Assembly (NCBI GenBank): GCA_964632995.1
Contig: CAZWDL010000038.1
Coordinates: forward strand, 1 to 55,605
Reading direction: 5' to 3'
Length of the DNA stretch: 55,605 nt
Source: CAZWDL01 sp964632995
GTDB lineage: Bacteria > Bacteroidota > Bacteroidia > Chitinophagales > Saprospiraceae
The translations under genes and the position numbers were made by a program. The notes beneath the pieces are model-generated. The model had not been told where the DNA came from. It saw nothing but the letters and a program-made list of their open reading frames with translations, and did no database searches. This document shows, piece by piece, positions 7,486 to 17,167 of the stretch. Positions within the stretch are counted from its first letter, which is position 1, and each line of letters begins with the position of its first letter.

Positions 7486-8253
7486 ATGAAAGAAAAGATA
7501 GAAAAAGACGGCAACGGCAAAGTAGGAGAAAATGGAACTACTGCCGAGCAACAGCAAAAACACCCCATGAAAGAGTGGGGCAAACACCTGAAGGGAGAAA
7601 ACTCCTGGACGATGTTCAAGGTGATTTCCGAATTCGTCGACGGGTTCGAGACCCTTAATCAGATCGGTCCCTGTGTTTCTATTTTCGGATCGGCGCGAAC
7701 CAAACCCGGTCATCCTGCGTACAAGAAAGCCGTAGAGATTGCCCGCCTACTGACCGAGGAAGGATATGGCGTAATTACGGGTGGCGGCCCGGGCATTATG
7801 GAAGCCGGCAATAAAGGTGCACACCTCCATGGCGGTAAATCCGTCGGCCTTAATATTGACCTGCCCTTCGAGCAGGGGCATAATCAGTATATCGACAACG
7901 ACAAGGTGCTCCGCTTTCGCTATTTCTTCGTCCGGAAAGTGATGTTCGTTAAATATGCTCAGGCTTTTGTCGCGTTGCCCGGCGGGTTTGGCACCATGGA
8001 TGAGCTCTTCGAAGTACTTACTCTGGTTCAGACCAATAAAATCTCCAAAGTGCCGGTTATCCTGGTAGGTAAAGAGTACTGGTCGGGGCTGAAGGACTGG
8101 ATCCGGCAAACTATGTTGGAAAAAGCGGACAATATCAATGAGGACGACCTCGATCTGATGCCCATCACCGATGAACCCAAGGAAGTACTTCGCCTGATCA
8201 ATGAATTCTACGAAAGAAAGGCCGGAGAGCTTGGACCGAATTACTCGCTCTAA
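7486..8253 (+). CDS. LOG family protein (TIGR00730-type, Rossmann fold)
   Basis: This 255-residue protein shows the LOG signature ALPGGFGTMDELFE and the nucleotide-binding segment VITGGGPGIMEAGNKGAHLHGGKSVGLNIDLPFEQ. LOG proteins cleave the N-glycosidic bond of nucleoside 5'-monophosphates (cytokinin riboside monophosphates in plants, nucleotide salvage in bacteria). Older annotations as 'lysine decarboxylase' are wrong. The first 45 residues are charged and low-complexity (KEKIEKDGNGKVGENG), a common N-terminal extension in the longer bacterial type. It is cytosolic and stands alone between two non-coding gaps. Confidence 0.92.
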   Translation: MKEKIEKDGNGKVGENGTTAEQQQKHPMKEWGKHLKGENSWTMFKVISEFVDGFETLNQIGPCVSIFGSARTKPGHPAYKKAVEIARLLTEEGYGVITGGGPGIMEAGNKGAHLHGGKSVGLNIDLPFEQGHNQYIDNDKVLRFRYFFVRKVMFVKYAQAFVALPGGFGTMDELFEVLTLVQTNKISKVPVILVGKEYWSGLKDWIRQTMLEKADNINEDDLDLMPITDEPKEVLRLINEFYERKAGELGPNYSL

Positions 8254-8773
8254 CACTTCGGGAGTACAAAGAAGTATTCCGCCCAATAGAACAGGCAGGA
8301 CAGGGGAGCGGAAGGTCCGCAGTATTCATCTACTGCGAAACCAAACCGGCGGCTATGCTCAGGGGCCTCCCCGAACGCAGCATAAGGGAACGCAAAGCTG
8401 ATAGCCTTTTGACGTCTCTTGACAAAGAACCCATAAATAATCCAGCTTGGCTTTCTACCGGTCTTTTGCGGTTGGAAACAGCAGTATGGTTGGGCGACTC
8501 TGACTGGCATACCACCACTCTATGTATCGGTGAACCCTCCATTTGTCGATAATTTCCATAAAATGGAAAAACTCAGGCAACCGATGGGGGGACTTATACG
8601 TTCTACCCATTAGTTAATATGGGTGCCGGTTGAAGTAGTGCGCATGGAACAATAGCGACTATTGGCGCCAAGAAGCTGAGTAGAACCGGCTCTCTTTTTC
8701 GTAATAACCTCCCACAGCGAGGGCGGGTATTTTGCGGTCTGTAAATCAACCGCTTCAGTAAAATATTAAATCT
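8254..8773. other. 520-base gap without a recognisable gene
   Basis: No frame here reads like a protein family on either strand. The composition resembles its coding neighbours for the first 300 bases (possibly eroded coding sequence), then becomes more AT-rich. Small stems occur, such as ttttccattttatgg-type pairing near 8548-8566 and cccat..atgggt near 8607-8623. No promoter or terminator is convincing. Confidence 0.4.
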
Positions 8774-9031
8774 GTGATTGCTACCAAAATAAATCCGACG
8801 ACGGAGGATCAGGTCATCGAGGTAATCAGCTGGATGTTGAATACCCCTCCCTCCCATATCCATCCTTATTCCAGCCTGCAGGATGATCTTTATCTCGATG
8901 GTATTGATACGCTGCTGCTTATCGCAAAGCTGGAAAGCTGTTTCGACGTCTATCTTACTCCCGAAGAAGCAGAATCCATCGAAACTATCCGCGATATGGT
9001 AAGTTACTTTTTGAAACGTCAAGCAGCCTGA
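8774..9031 (+). CDS. Acyl-carrier-protein-like protein lacking the attachment serine
   Basis: The GTG start gives 85 residues with the four-helix ACP pattern: TTEDQVIEVISWMLNTPPSHIHPYSSLQDDLYLDGIDTLLLIAKLESCFDVYLTPEEAESIETIRDMVSYFLKRQ. In ACPs the phosphopantetheine serine sits in the motif D-S-L/M at the start of helix 2 ('lgaDSLdxvel'). Here the motif reads YLDGIDTLLLI, so Gly replaces Ser while the flanking Asp and the helix 2 and 3 residues stay conserved. It therefore cannot carry an acyl group in the usual way and may be a structural or regulatory relative. It precedes a GNAT gene by about 100 bases. No start other than GTG keeps helix 1. Confidence 0.68.
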   Translation: MIATKINPTTEDQVIEVISWMLNTPPSHIHPYSSLQDDLYLDGIDTLLLIAKLESCFDVYLTPEEAESIETIRDMVSYFLKRQAA

Positions 9032-9136
9032 ATAAGCGAAAAAACTGAGAAATCGAAAACACAGAAGCCGGGTAAGCTGTCTGCCCGGATGACTTTTTTC
9101 TACCCGTTTTTCGCTTATTTCACATTTACACCTTTC

Positions 9137-9982
9137 GTGAATTTTCAGACTTTAGAAAATGTCAGCCTGGCCGACATTGTATCCACCTTCAACCGCGCCT
9201 TTGCGGATTATATCTTGCCCGTTCAACTCAGCGACGAAACGCTCCGGCGCAAAATGATAGTTGAGAATATAGATTTGTCCTACTCCGTAGGGGCTTTTGA
9301 TCAGGAAAAGCTAATCGGTTTTGTTCTTCACGGTCGCGACGAAATACAGGGAAAGGAACTGCTGTATAATGGGGGCGCCGGAATCATTCCGGAATACCGG
9401 GGCAGGGGACTAACGAGTAAGATGTATGCTTTCCTTTTACCCCGGCTTAAAGAAGAACAGTTTACGGCCTGTTTACTGGAAGTAATTACCAATAATCAGC
9501 CGGCTATTCGCGCCTATGAAAAAGCCGGTTTCCAGCGACTGCGGGAGCTGGCCTGTTTTCGCGGTAATGCTCCTATCATGGATCCTCAGCGGTTTGAAGA
9601 GGTCGAGGTTCATCCCCTACGGGAAAAAAACTACGATGGGTTTCAGCACTGCTGGAATTTCGAACCTACCTGGCAGCACAATCTGCCTACTATGCGGCGT
9701 TCGGCCAACCTGACCACCGGTATTGGTTTATTCCAAAAAGGGCAGATGGCGGCCTATGGCATCATAGATTTGCAAAACGGCCGGGTCAAGCAGTTCGGCG
9801 TAGCCCCCAACGATCGTCGTAAGAGATACGGCACCCTGCTGTTCCATCATATGGGGCAGTTAAATAGTCCTGAACTCAGCGTATTGAATGTCGATACCTC
9901 TGATGAGGCCACCATGGCCTTTCTGGGCGCGCTGGGATTCTCCGTTTTCACATATCAGTACGAAATGGAACTATCCCTGTGA
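9137..9982 (+). CDS. Double-domain GNAT N-acetyltransferase
   Basis: The protein carries two GNAT units. The first (residues about 1-150 from the GTG at 9137) contains GAGIIPEYRGRGLTSKMYAFLLPRLKEE, with the R-G-x-G acetyl-CoA loop, and NNQPAIRAYEKAGFQRLREL. The second is C-terminal, with VKQFGVAPNDRRKRYGTLLFHHM and LNVDTSDEATMAFLGALGFSVFTYQYEMEL. An ATG at 9089 would add a phenylalanine-rich stretch unlike the family, whereas GTG 9137 gives the normal 'NFQTLENVSLADIVSTFNRAFADY' opening, so I prefer GTG. Substrates of this group are unknown. It follows the ACP-like gene and may be co-transcribed with it. Confidence 0.85.
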   Translation: MNFQTLENVSLADIVSTFNRAFADYILPVQLSDETLRRKMIVENIDLSYSVGAFDQEKLIGFVLHGRDEIQGKELLYNGGAGIIPEYRGRGLTSKMYAFLLPRLKEEQFTACLLEVITNNQPAIRAYEKAGFQRLRELACFRGNAPIMDPQRFEEVEVHPLREKNYDGFQHCWNFEPTWQHNLPTMRRSANLTTGIGLFQKGQMAAYGIIDLQNGRVKQFGVAPNDRRKRYGTLLFHHMGQLNSPELSVLNVDTSDEATMAFLGALGFSVFTYQYEMELSL

Positions 9983-10045
9983 GAGGAATACAGGTGTTGT
10001 GAAAATGGGATTGTGCTTATCTCCTCTTTCTTTAACTTCTTTGTC

Positions 10046-10597
10046 ATGCGACAACTACGGCATTTTCCTGAAAGTAGTACCGCACGGCTCGTCCTGCGGC
10101 AGATCCGGCCCGGGGACATCCACGAGGTGCACCGGGGCCTTTCCGATCCCCGGGTGACCGTTTACTATGCCGTTGCGTTCCCAACGCTGGAAGCCACCCG
10201 GGAACAAATGGATTGGTACGAGCAAATCTGGCAAGAGCGAAGCGGACTGTGGTGGGCCATCTGCCTCCATGGAGAGGAGCGAATGATCGGCGCCATAGGC
10301 TTTAACAACTTTAAACCGGCGCCTGAAAAGGCCGAAATCGGTTACTGGATCTTACCGGAATACTGGGGTAAGGGTTATGCTTCAGAGGCCATGGAGGAGG
10401 TGCTGAAAATCGCTTTCACCTCACTGGGACTACACCGAATCGAAGCCTACGTGGAAGGAGGAAATGAAGCCTCTGTGCGAATGCTCCAACGCTTTGGCTT
10501 TGTGCATGAAGGCTGCATGCGGGAATGCGAGGTGGAAAATGGCCACTATATCGATGTGCATGTCTTTGCCCGTCTTGAAAGCGATCCGGGAGCATAG
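10046..10597 (+). CDS. GNAT N-acetyltransferase (RimJ/RimL type)
   Basis: This 183-residue protein has the RimJ/RimL layout: opening TARLVLRQIRPGDIHEVHRGLSDP, central strand MIGAIGFNNFKPAPEKAEIGYWILPEYWGKGYASEAMEEVL (acetyl-CoA loop WGKGYAS), then HRIEAYVEGGNEASVRMLQRFGFVHEGCMREC. The family acetylates protein N-termini or small amines; the substrate is not predictable here. The ATG at 10046 is preferred to 10013, which would add eleven hydrophobic residues. It lies 63 bases after the previous GNAT gene, so the two may share a transcript. Confidence 0.9.
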   Translation: MRQLRHFPESSTARLVLRQIRPGDIHEVHRGLSDPRVTVYYAVAFPTLEATREQMDWYEQIWQERSGLWWAICLHGEERMIGAIGFNNFKPAPEKAEIGYWILPEYWGKGYASEAMEEVLKIAFTSLGLHRIEAYVEGGNEASVRMLQRFGFVHEGCMRECEVENGHYIDVHVFARLESDPGA

Positions 10598-10716
10598 CGG
10601 ATTTATTCAAATATTCATATACGACGCAAATTCATGCAATCTCGTTTCGACATCAGTATAGAATTCCTAACTTCGTGCAGAAATCTATATTCTCAACCTG
10701 ACATCGCTTAACGCCA

Positions 10717-11811
10717 ATGAAACGTTCGATTCATGCTGTCTGCCTGTTCCTGCCTTTACTGCTGAGTTTTTGTCACGGACCGGAAGATAAGGCAACAACA
10801 AATTCCGGATCTGCTGAGAAGTGGTACAAAGGCAATACCCACGCCCATACAGTCATATGCGGACACGCCGATACCGGGCCCGCCGAAGTGGTTCATTGGT
10901 ACCATGATCGCGGTTATCATTTTCTCATTCTCAGTGAACACAATCACTTTATCAACCCGGATACGGTAACGCTGCCCGATAACCCGAGGGCGGATTTCAT
11001 ACTCATCCCCGGAGAGGAGGTGACCGGGGCGCAGGACATTCATACTACCGCGATGAATATCGGAGCTTACGTTGCCCCCGGTCCGCAAGGACCCGATAAG
11101 ACGACGGTCATTCAGGCCCACGTCGATTCCACCCGGGCGCAGGAAGGGATTCCGATCCTGAATCACCCCAATTTTGTCAGCGGCGCCCACGCCACTGATA
11201 TACTGCCTGTTCAGCGTCTGCATCTCTTTGAATTGTACAACGGTCATCCCCTGGTGTACAACTGGGGCGAGCACACGACCTACCACCACGTCTCCACCGA
11301 AGCCAAGTGGGATTCCCTGCTGAGCGGCGGCATGCATATATATGGCGTTTCCTCCGACGATGCCCACATCTTCCAGGTTTTCTCGGCCGATCAGAGCAAT
11401 CCGGGACGCGGCTGGGTCATGGTGCGCAGCGATACGCTTACGCCTGCCGCCATCACCGATGCGATGGCCCGTGGCGATTTCTACGCCAGCAGCGGGGTGA
11501 TACTCGGGGAGGTCAAACAATCAGGTGATCGCTACATGCTGACCATCGACACGGCCGCTACCAATCGCGAACTGGACTCGCCCTTCCTGATCGGTCGCCG
11601 GGCCGATGAAACCAAAACAGGTTACTTCATACAGTTTTTTGGCGATCAGGGACGCTTGCTGCACGAAGTGGAAGGGCTGGAAGCTACCTACACGCCTCAG
11701 GCAGGCGATGCTTACGTGCGCGCCAAAATCACCCGACGGCGCCGTAAAGGCAGCCTCATTCTGGAGCATTATGCCTGGACACAGCCCGTTTTTGAAGGAA
11801 CGGATTTCTGA
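10717..11811 (+). CDS. PHP-domain phosphoesterase-like lipoprotein
   Basis: This 364-residue protein begins with a lipoprotein signal ending in LLLSFC (Cys19), so it should be anchored to the envelope. The PHP metal-binding pattern follows: KGNTHAHTVICGH (first His-x-His), RGYHFLILSEHNHF, LIPGEEVTG, ILNHPNF and GVSSDDAHIFQ. PHP proteins are metal-dependent phosphoesterases. This secreted type, with an extra beta-rich C-terminal part (about 260-364), is common in Bacteroidota and may act on extracellular phosphate esters. The precise substrate is unknown. It stands alone on the plus strand. Confidence 0.85.
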   Translation: MKRSIHAVCLFLPLLLSFCHGPEDKATTNSGSAEKWYKGNTHAHTVICGHADTGPAEVVHWYHDRGYHFLILSEHNHFINPDTVTLPDNPRADFILIPGEEVTGAQDIHTTAMNIGAYVAPGPQGPDKTTVIQAHVDSTRAQEGIPILNHPNFVSGAHATDILPVQRLHLFELYNGHPLVYNWGEHTTYHHVSTEAKWDSLLSGGMHIYGVSSDDAHIFQVFSADQSNPGRGWVMVRSDTLTPAAITDAMARGDFYASSGVILGEVKQSGDRYMLTIDTAATNRELDSPFLIGRRADETKTGYFIQFFGDQGRLLHEVEGLEATYTPQAGDAYVRAKITRRRRKGSLILEHYAWTQPVFEGTDF

Positions 11812-11980
11812 CAATAAATATCAGCCTTTTTTTAATTTAAATGAGATCAGGACGGGCAAACTTCATGGAATTCGCCAAGCGAATATTCCACGGAGTATCC
11901 CTTCCGCTTCCCAATACTGTTCCACAGAACATTTACGGTAGGACAGCCGTTTATCTCAGCGTGTCTTTTAATCATGACAT

Positions 11981-13198
11981 ATGTCCTCTGTAAAAACCAG
12001 CAGAAACGCGCTGATTTTCATTTTCATCACCGTTTTGCTCGACGTGATCGGGCTGGGGATCATCATTCCCGTGATCCCGGCGCTCATCATGGAACTGACG
12101 GGGGAGGGGTTGAGCCGGGCTTCCATCTACGGCGGCTGGCTGCTATTCGTGTATTCGCTGATGCAATTTTTGTGCGCCCCCATCGTCGGCAGTCTCAGTG
12201 ACCGCTTTGGACGGCGGCCCGTGCTCCTGTTATCGCTTACCGGTTTTGGACTGGACTACATCCTGATGGGGCTCGCGCCGACTATCGGCTGGCTCTTTCT
12301 GGGGCGTTTCCTGGCGGGCATCACCGGCGCAAGCACGGTGACGGCCAGCGCTTACATCGCCGATGTGAGCCCTTCGGACAAGCGGGCCCAGAATTTCGGG
12401 CTGATCGGCGCGGCCTTCGGGTTAGGCTTTATCATCGGGCCGGTCATCGGCGGCCTGCTGGGAGAGTATGGGGCCCGGATACCCTTTTTCGCGGCGGCGG
12501 GACTGACGCTGCTCAACGTCCTCTATGGCTTTTTCATCCTGCCCGAATCACTGCCGCCCGAAGAGCGGCGCGCCTTCGCCTGGAGCCGCGCCAACCCGTT
12601 GGGAACGCTACAGGAAATGCGTAAGTACCCGGTCCTGGTAGGCCTGGCAGGCGCCCTGGTGCTGCTTTACTTGTCGAGCCACGCCACCCAGAGCACCTGG
12701 ACTTTTTACACCATGGAGAAATTCGACTGGTCGGAACGGGAGGTCGGCTATTCGCTGGGCTTTGTAGGCCTCATGGTGGCCATCGTGCAGGGTGGGCTGA
12801 CCCGGGTGCTCATCCCGCGCATCGGCCCCCGCCGGGCCATCTTCGTCGGCTTTACCTTGTATATCATCGGCTTCCTGGGCTTCGCCTTCGCCGATGCCGG
12901 ATGGATGATGTTTGCCTGGGTGGTTCCCTTTTCCCTCGGCGGACTGGCCGGGCCCGCCCTGCAGGGCATCATGTCGAACCAGGTGCCTAAGAATTCACAG
13001 GGAGAGCTGCAGGGCGCCATCACCGGCCTGGTCAGTCTCTCCGCTATTGTCGGGCCACCCGTCATGACCTACCTCTTCGGTTATTTTACCTCCGACGCCG
13101 CACCCTTCTACTTCCCCGGGGCTCCTTTCCTGACCGGCGCCCTGCTCGTGCTGGGTAGCGCCCTGTTGGCGATCCGGCCGTTGAGGGGCTCTCAGTAG
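11981..13198 (+). CDS. TetA-like MFS exporter
   Basis: This 405-residue membrane protein has twelve predicted helices. The first helix reads IFIFITVLLDVIGLGIIIPVIPALI, the hallmark of the TCR/Tet (DHA1) drug:H+ antiporters. MFS motif A appears as GSLSDRFGRRPVLL, and motif C-like GLGFIIGPVIGGLLGEYG is in helix 5. Proteins of this type export tetracyclines or other small compounds. Sequence alone does not show tetracycline resistance, and many chromosomal Bacteroidota members have unknown cargo. The start at ATG 11981 leaves a short cytoplasmic tail before helix 1. No tetR-like regulator sits next to it. Confidence 0.9.
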   Translation: MSSVKTSRNALIFIFITVLLDVIGLGIIIPVIPALIMELTGEGLSRASIYGGWLLFVYSLMQFLCAPIVGSLSDRFGRRPVLLLSLTGFGLDYILMGLAPTIGWLFLGRFLAGITGASTVTASAYIADVSPSDKRAQNFGLIGAAFGLGFIIGPVIGGLLGEYGARIPFFAAAGLTLLNVLYGFFILPESLPPEERRAFAWSRANPLGTLQEMRKYPVLVGLAGALVLLYLSSHATQSTWTFYTMEKFDWSEREVGYSLGFVGLMVAIVQGGLTRVLIPRIGPRRAIFVGFTLYIIGFLGFAFADAGWMMFAWVVPFSLGGLAGPALQGIMSNQVPKNSQGELQGAITGLVSLSAIVGPPVMTYLFGYFTSDAAPFYFPGAPFLTGALLVLGSALLAIRPLRGSQ

Positions 13199-13330
13199 AG
13201 CCCTTGCCTTTGCTCCGCTAGAAACGGCCGGCTGCCAATACTCCATAATCCATTATCCACACCCTGTGGAAAAGTTCTGCCGCCCGGGCACCTCCGTTTT
13301 ACGATTCTTTACCTAACTTCGAACTCTTAA

Positions 13331-13346
13331 TAGTGCCGGAGGTACT
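13331..13346. repeat. TAGTGCCGGAGGTACTA-type mini hairpin
   Basis: A short inverted repeat (tagtgcc/ggtacta around gga) with the same core as 1230-1242 and 17186-17198. It lies in the gap between the exporter gene and dnaE. Confidence 0.55.
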
Positions 13347-13378
13347 AGCAGGAAAGATGTTATTACTCTAATTTTGGG

Positions 13379-13415
13379 CAATTGACGGAGTGACGCAGCG
13401 TCACTCCGTCAATTG
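13379..13415. repeat. Perfect 17-bp-arm hairpin upstream of dnaE
   Basis: caattgacggagtgacg (13379-13395) and its exact complement (13399-13415) flank a 3-base loop. A diverged copy follows at 13434-13465, and a close relative lies just upstream of the S9 peptidase gene at 27354-27386. It is 69 bases before the dnaE start, so it could be an operator or a 5'-UTR structure. The segment tcaattgaactgaaac follows both local copies as a direct repeat. Confidence 0.75.
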
Positions 13416-13433
13416 AACTGAAACGATTTGTTG

Positions 13434-13465
13434 ATTGACAAAGTGACTCGAATTCACTCTCAATT
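13434..13465. repeat. Diverged second copy of the dnaE upstream hairpin
   Basis: attgacaaagtga (13434-13446) pairs imperfectly with tcactctcaat (13454-13464). It is followed by ttgaactgaaac, as is the first copy. It ends about 19 bases before the dnaE start codon. Confidence 0.6.
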
Positions 13466-13483
13466 GAACTGAAACCAATTAAA

Positions 13484-16400
13484 ATGCCGGATTTTTGCCA
13501 CCTCCACTGCCATACTCAATACTCCCTGCTCGACGGCGCCTCTGATATCGGTTCCATGATGGATAAGGCCGCCCGGGATGGCCAGCAGGGCGTTGCCCTC
13601 ACCGATCACGGCAATATGTTCGGGGCCTTTAAGTTTGTGGCAGAGGCCAAAAAGCGGGACCTCAAGCCCATCGTCGGCTGTGAGTTCTACCTGGTAGAGG
13701 ACCGGCATCACAAGACTTTTTCGCGTGCCAAAGGAGAAAAGGACAAGCGTTTCCACCAGCTGTTGCTCGCCAAAAACCGGCAGGGCTATGAGAACCTTTC
13801 CAAGCTCTGTTCCCTGGGCTTCATCGAAGGGTTGTACTCCAAATTCCCCCGCATCGACAAGGAGCTGATCGAGCAGTACCACGAGGGGCTGATTGCTACA
13901 AGCTGCTGCATCGGCGCTGAAATTCCACAGGCCATCCTGCAGGGGAAGGTGGAGGAAGCTGAGCAAAAACTGCGCTGGTGGCTGGATATGTTCGGTGAGG
14001 ATTTCTACATCGAGCTGCAGCGCCACCGCGGCCTGGAAAACATCGACGGACTGGGCGTCAGCCAAGAGGACATCAACCAGCAACTGCTGCGCTTCGCCGA
14101 GAAGTACGATGTCAAGGTTATCTGCACCAACGATTCCCACTATCTGGAGGAAGACGACTGGCTGCCGCACGATATCCTGCTCTGTGTCAATACCAACAGC
14201 CTGCTGGAGGAAGAAAAACGCTTTAAATTCCCCAGCTCGGACTTCTACTTCAAGACGCAGGCGGAGATGAATAAACTTTTTGCCGATGTGCCTCAATCGG
14301 TGGATAACACCATGGAGATCTACTCCAAGATCGAATCGCTGGAGCTGGCCCGCGACGTACTGCTGCCGGCCTTCCCCCTGCCCGAGGGCTTTACCGACCA
14401 GAACGATTATCTGCGTCACCTCACTTTTCAGGGCGCGAAGAAACGCTACGGAACGATTACGCCCGAGGTCAAGGAGCGTCTGGACTTCGAGCTGTCGGTC
14501 ATCGAACAGTCGGGCTATCCCGGCTACTTTCTTATCGTACAGGACTTCACGACGACCGCCCGCCAGATGGGCGTCAGTGTGGGGCCGGGCCGGGGCTCGG
14601 CAGCGGGCTCAGCCGTAGCCTACTGCATCGGCATTACCAACGTAGACCCCGTCAAGTACGACCTCCTGTTTGAGCGATTCCTCAATCCCGAGCGCGTCTC
14701 CATGCCGGATATCGATATCGACTTCGACGACGTGGGACGCCAGAAGGTGATCGACTACGTTATCGATAAATACGGACAGAACCAGGTGGCGCAGATCGTC
14801 ACCTACGGTACGATGGCCGCCAAGTTGAGCCTGCGTGATGTCGGCCGCGTGATGAACGTGCCCCTGTCCGATGTCGATCGCGTGGCCAAAACCTTCCCCA
14901 CTCACCTGAAAGCATCGCTGGCTAAAGTACTGGCCGACGGCGATGTGGATCCGAAACTGAAAGGAGCGCTCAACTCCGACGAGCTCGACAAAGCTTACCA
15001 GTTCCGGCAGCTGGCCGAGAATCATGATGATATCGGTAAGATGATCCAGACGGCTCGCAAGCTGGAAGGATCGATACGCAACACCGGTATTCACGCCTGC
15101 GGCGTTGTCATCACCCCGGACGAGATCACCAAATACGTTCCGGTCAAGATCGACAAGGACTCCAATATGCTGGTCAGCCAGTTCGATAACTCGGTCGCCG
15201 AACTGGCCGGCCTGCTGAAGATGGACTTCCTCGGACTGAAAACGCTCTCCATCATCAAGGATGCGGTACGCATGGTCGAGGAAAACCACGGCGTCAAACT
15301 GGATCCGGACGAGGTGCCGCTCGATGACCAGAAAACCTACGAGCTCTTCCAGCGCGGCGAAACGATCGGCATTTTCCAGTATGAAAGTTCGGGAATGCAG
15401 AAGTATATGAAGGAACTGGCGCCCAGTACTTTCGAGGACCTCATCGCTATGAACGCATTATACCGGCCGGGACCGCTGGAATATATCCCGGACTTTATCG
15501 CGCGCAAACACGGCCGCCAGCAGATTACCTATGACCTTCCCGAAATGGAAGAATACCTGTCGGATACCTACGGGATCACGGTGTATCAGGAGCAGGTCAT
15601 GCTGCTTTCGCAAAAACTGGCCGGCTTCACCAAAGGCCAGGCCGATATGCTGCGCAAGGGGATGGGGAAAAAGAAGAAGGACCTCATCGATATGCTTTTC
15701 CCGAAGTTTATCGAGGGAGGTAAAGAACGCGGGCACCCGGAGGACAAACTGAAAAAGGTCTGGAAAGACTGGGAAGCCTTCGCCTCCTACGCCTTCAATA
15801 AGTCGCACTCTACCTGCTACGCCTTCGTAGCCTTTCAGACGGCCTATCTCAAGGCGCACTATCCGGCCGAATTCATGGCCTCCGTGCTGACGCATAACAA
15901 GAACGATATCTCCAAGATCACCTTCTTCCTGCAGGAGTGCAAACGCATGGGACTGACGGTGCTCGGCCCTTCCGTCAATGAGTCGGCATCCGACTTCTCG
16001 GTCAACCAGGACGGCCACGTGCGCTTCGGACTCTCGGCTCTCAAAGGAGTAGGAGAGGGGCCCGTTGAGGAAATCCTCAAAGAACGGGAGGAAAACGGCC
16101 CCTTCGAGAGTCTGTTCGATATGATGCGTCGTTGCAACCTGCGCGCCGTCAACAAGAAAGTCATGGAAAGCCTGGCCAACGGCGGCGGCTTCGACTGCTT
16201 CGAGGGCACCCATCGCGCCCAGTACTTTGCCCCCTCCGATAAGTTTGACTCTATGCTCGAACACGCCTTGCGCTACGGCAACGCCTACCAGGCGCAGAAA
16301 GCCCAGGCCGTCAACTCCCTCTTCGGCGATACCGATGAAGTCCTCATCCCCGAGCCCGGCATGCCCGAGCGCGAACCCTGGTCGCTAATCGAAAAGCTCA

Positions 16401-17017
16401 ACAACGAAAAGCAGGTCACCGGCATCTACATCAGCGGCCACCCGCTGGACGACTACAAGCTGGAGGTGGAGAACTTTACCACCTGCTCCATCGACGAGAT
16501 CGAAGATAAAAAGCACCTCTCCATGATCAACGTGGCCGGCATGGTCACCATGGCCCGCCATCTGGTGAGCCGCAACGGCAATGGTTGGGGCATCTTCGAA
16601 ATCAGCGACTTCAACGGCAGCTTCGAATTCAAACTCTTCGGCGAAGATTACCAGAAGTTCAAACACCTGCTCGAAGACGGCAAAGCACTCTTCGTCAAAG
16701 GCAAATACCAGAAAACCTGGCGCGGCGACGACCTGGAGTTCAAAGTCTACGAGATCAAACTCCTCGAAGGCATCGCCGGTACGCTCACCGAATCCATCAC
16801 CCTGCGCCTGCCCCTCGAATCAATTACCGATGAGATCATCCAGAAGATTGAGGAATTGTGCAAAACCCACAAGGGACAGCACCGCCTCAAGATGGAATTT
16901 ATCGACAAAACCAACCGCCTCAAGCTGCCCATGATCGCCAAAGAGCAACGGGTGGATGCCACGAACGGGTTTACCGCGGCGCTGGAGAAAATGGGGGTGG
17001 AGTTTAGTATTAATTAA
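13484..17017 (+). CDS. dnaE: DNA polymerase III subunit alpha
   Basis: This 1177-residue C-family replicative polymerase is close to the usual 1160-residue length. The N-terminal PHP domain opens with FCHLHCHTQYSLLDG and LTDHGNMFGAFKF. The palm has SVGPGRGSAAGSAVAYC and the catalytic acidic motif MPDIDIDFDD (about residues 406-415). The fingers include YGTMAAKLSLRDVGRV. The active-site region GIFQYESSGMQ and the thumb-side YRPGPLEYIPDFIARKHG follow. Near the C-terminus are a helix-hairpin-helix (FGLSALKGVGEGPVEEIL) and an OB fold (VAGMVTMARHLVSRNGNGWGIFEISD). It extends primers as the core of the replisome. The gene is intact and monocistronic in this window, preceded by two hairpins. Confidence 0.98.
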   Translation: MPDFCHLHCHTQYSLLDGASDIGSMMDKAARDGQQGVALTDHGNMFGAFKFVAEAKKRDLKPIVGCEFYLVEDRHHKTFSRAKGEKDKRFHQLLLAKNRQGYENLSKLCSLGFIEGLYSKFPRIDKELIEQYHEGLIATSCCIGAEIPQAILQGKVEEAEQKLRWWLDMFGEDFYIELQRHRGLENIDGLGVSQEDINQQLLRFAEKYDVKVICTNDSHYLEEDDWLPHDILLCVNTNSLLEEEKRFKFPSSDFYFKTQAEMNKLFADVPQSVDNTMEIYSKIESLELARDVLLPAFPLPEGFTDQNDYLRHLTFQGAKKRYGTITPEVKERLDFELSVIEQSGYPGYFLIVQDFTTTARQMGVSVGPGRGSAAGSAVAYCIGITNVDPVKYDLLFERFLNPERVSMPDIDIDFDDVGRQKVIDYVIDKYGQNQVAQIVTYGTMAAKLSLRDVGRVMNVPLSDVDRVAKTFPTHLKASLAKVLADGDVDPKLKGALNSDELDKAYQFRQLAENHDDIGKMIQTARKLEGSIRNTGIHACGVVITPDEITKYVPVKIDKDSNMLVSQFDNSVAELAGLLKMDFLGLKTLSIIKDAVRMVEENHGVKLDPDEVPLDDQKTYELFQRGETIGIFQYESSGMQKYMKELAPSTFEDLIAMNALYRPGPLEYIPDFIARKHGRQQITYDLPEMEEYLSDTYGITVYQEQVMLLSQKLAGFTKGQADMLRKGMGKKKKDLIDMLFPKFIEGGKERGHPEDKLKKVWKDWEAFASYAFNKSHSTCYAFVAFQTAYLKAHYPAEFMASVLTHNKNDISKITFFLQECKRMGLTVLGPSVNESASDFSVNQDGHVRFGLSALKGVGEGPVEEILKEREENGPFESLFDMMRRCNLRAVNKKVMESLANGGGFDCFEGTHRAQYFAPSDKFDSMLEHALRYGNAYQAQKAQAVNSLFGDTDEVLIPEPGMPEREPWSLIEKLNNEKQVTGIYISGHPLDDYKLEVENFTTCSIDEIEDKKHLSMINVAGMVTMARHLVSRNGNGWGIFEISDFNGSFEFKLFGEDYQKFKHLLEDGKALFVKGKYQKTWRGDDLEFKVYEIKLLEGIAGTLTESITLRLPLESITDEIIQKIEELCKTHKGQHRLKMEFIDKTNRLKLPMIAKEQRVDATNGFTAALEKMGVEFSIN

Positions 17018-17167
17018 CAATCAGGAAGTGAGAAGGCGCCGTGTCGGGCGGCGCCTTCCAGGGCGCCCCCCGACTGCGAACCGCGAGTGGGGGAAGGTGG
17101 TTCGCTTGCAATTTTTGAGGCCTGTATTCTGGATACTTTTGGAAATCGAAAATCAGGTACTTCTTTC

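Noticed and set aside
8254..8773. Hidden gene in the 520-base gap after the LOG gene
   Set aside because: Frames on both strands are short or lack any family-like pattern; possible eroded coding sequence only.
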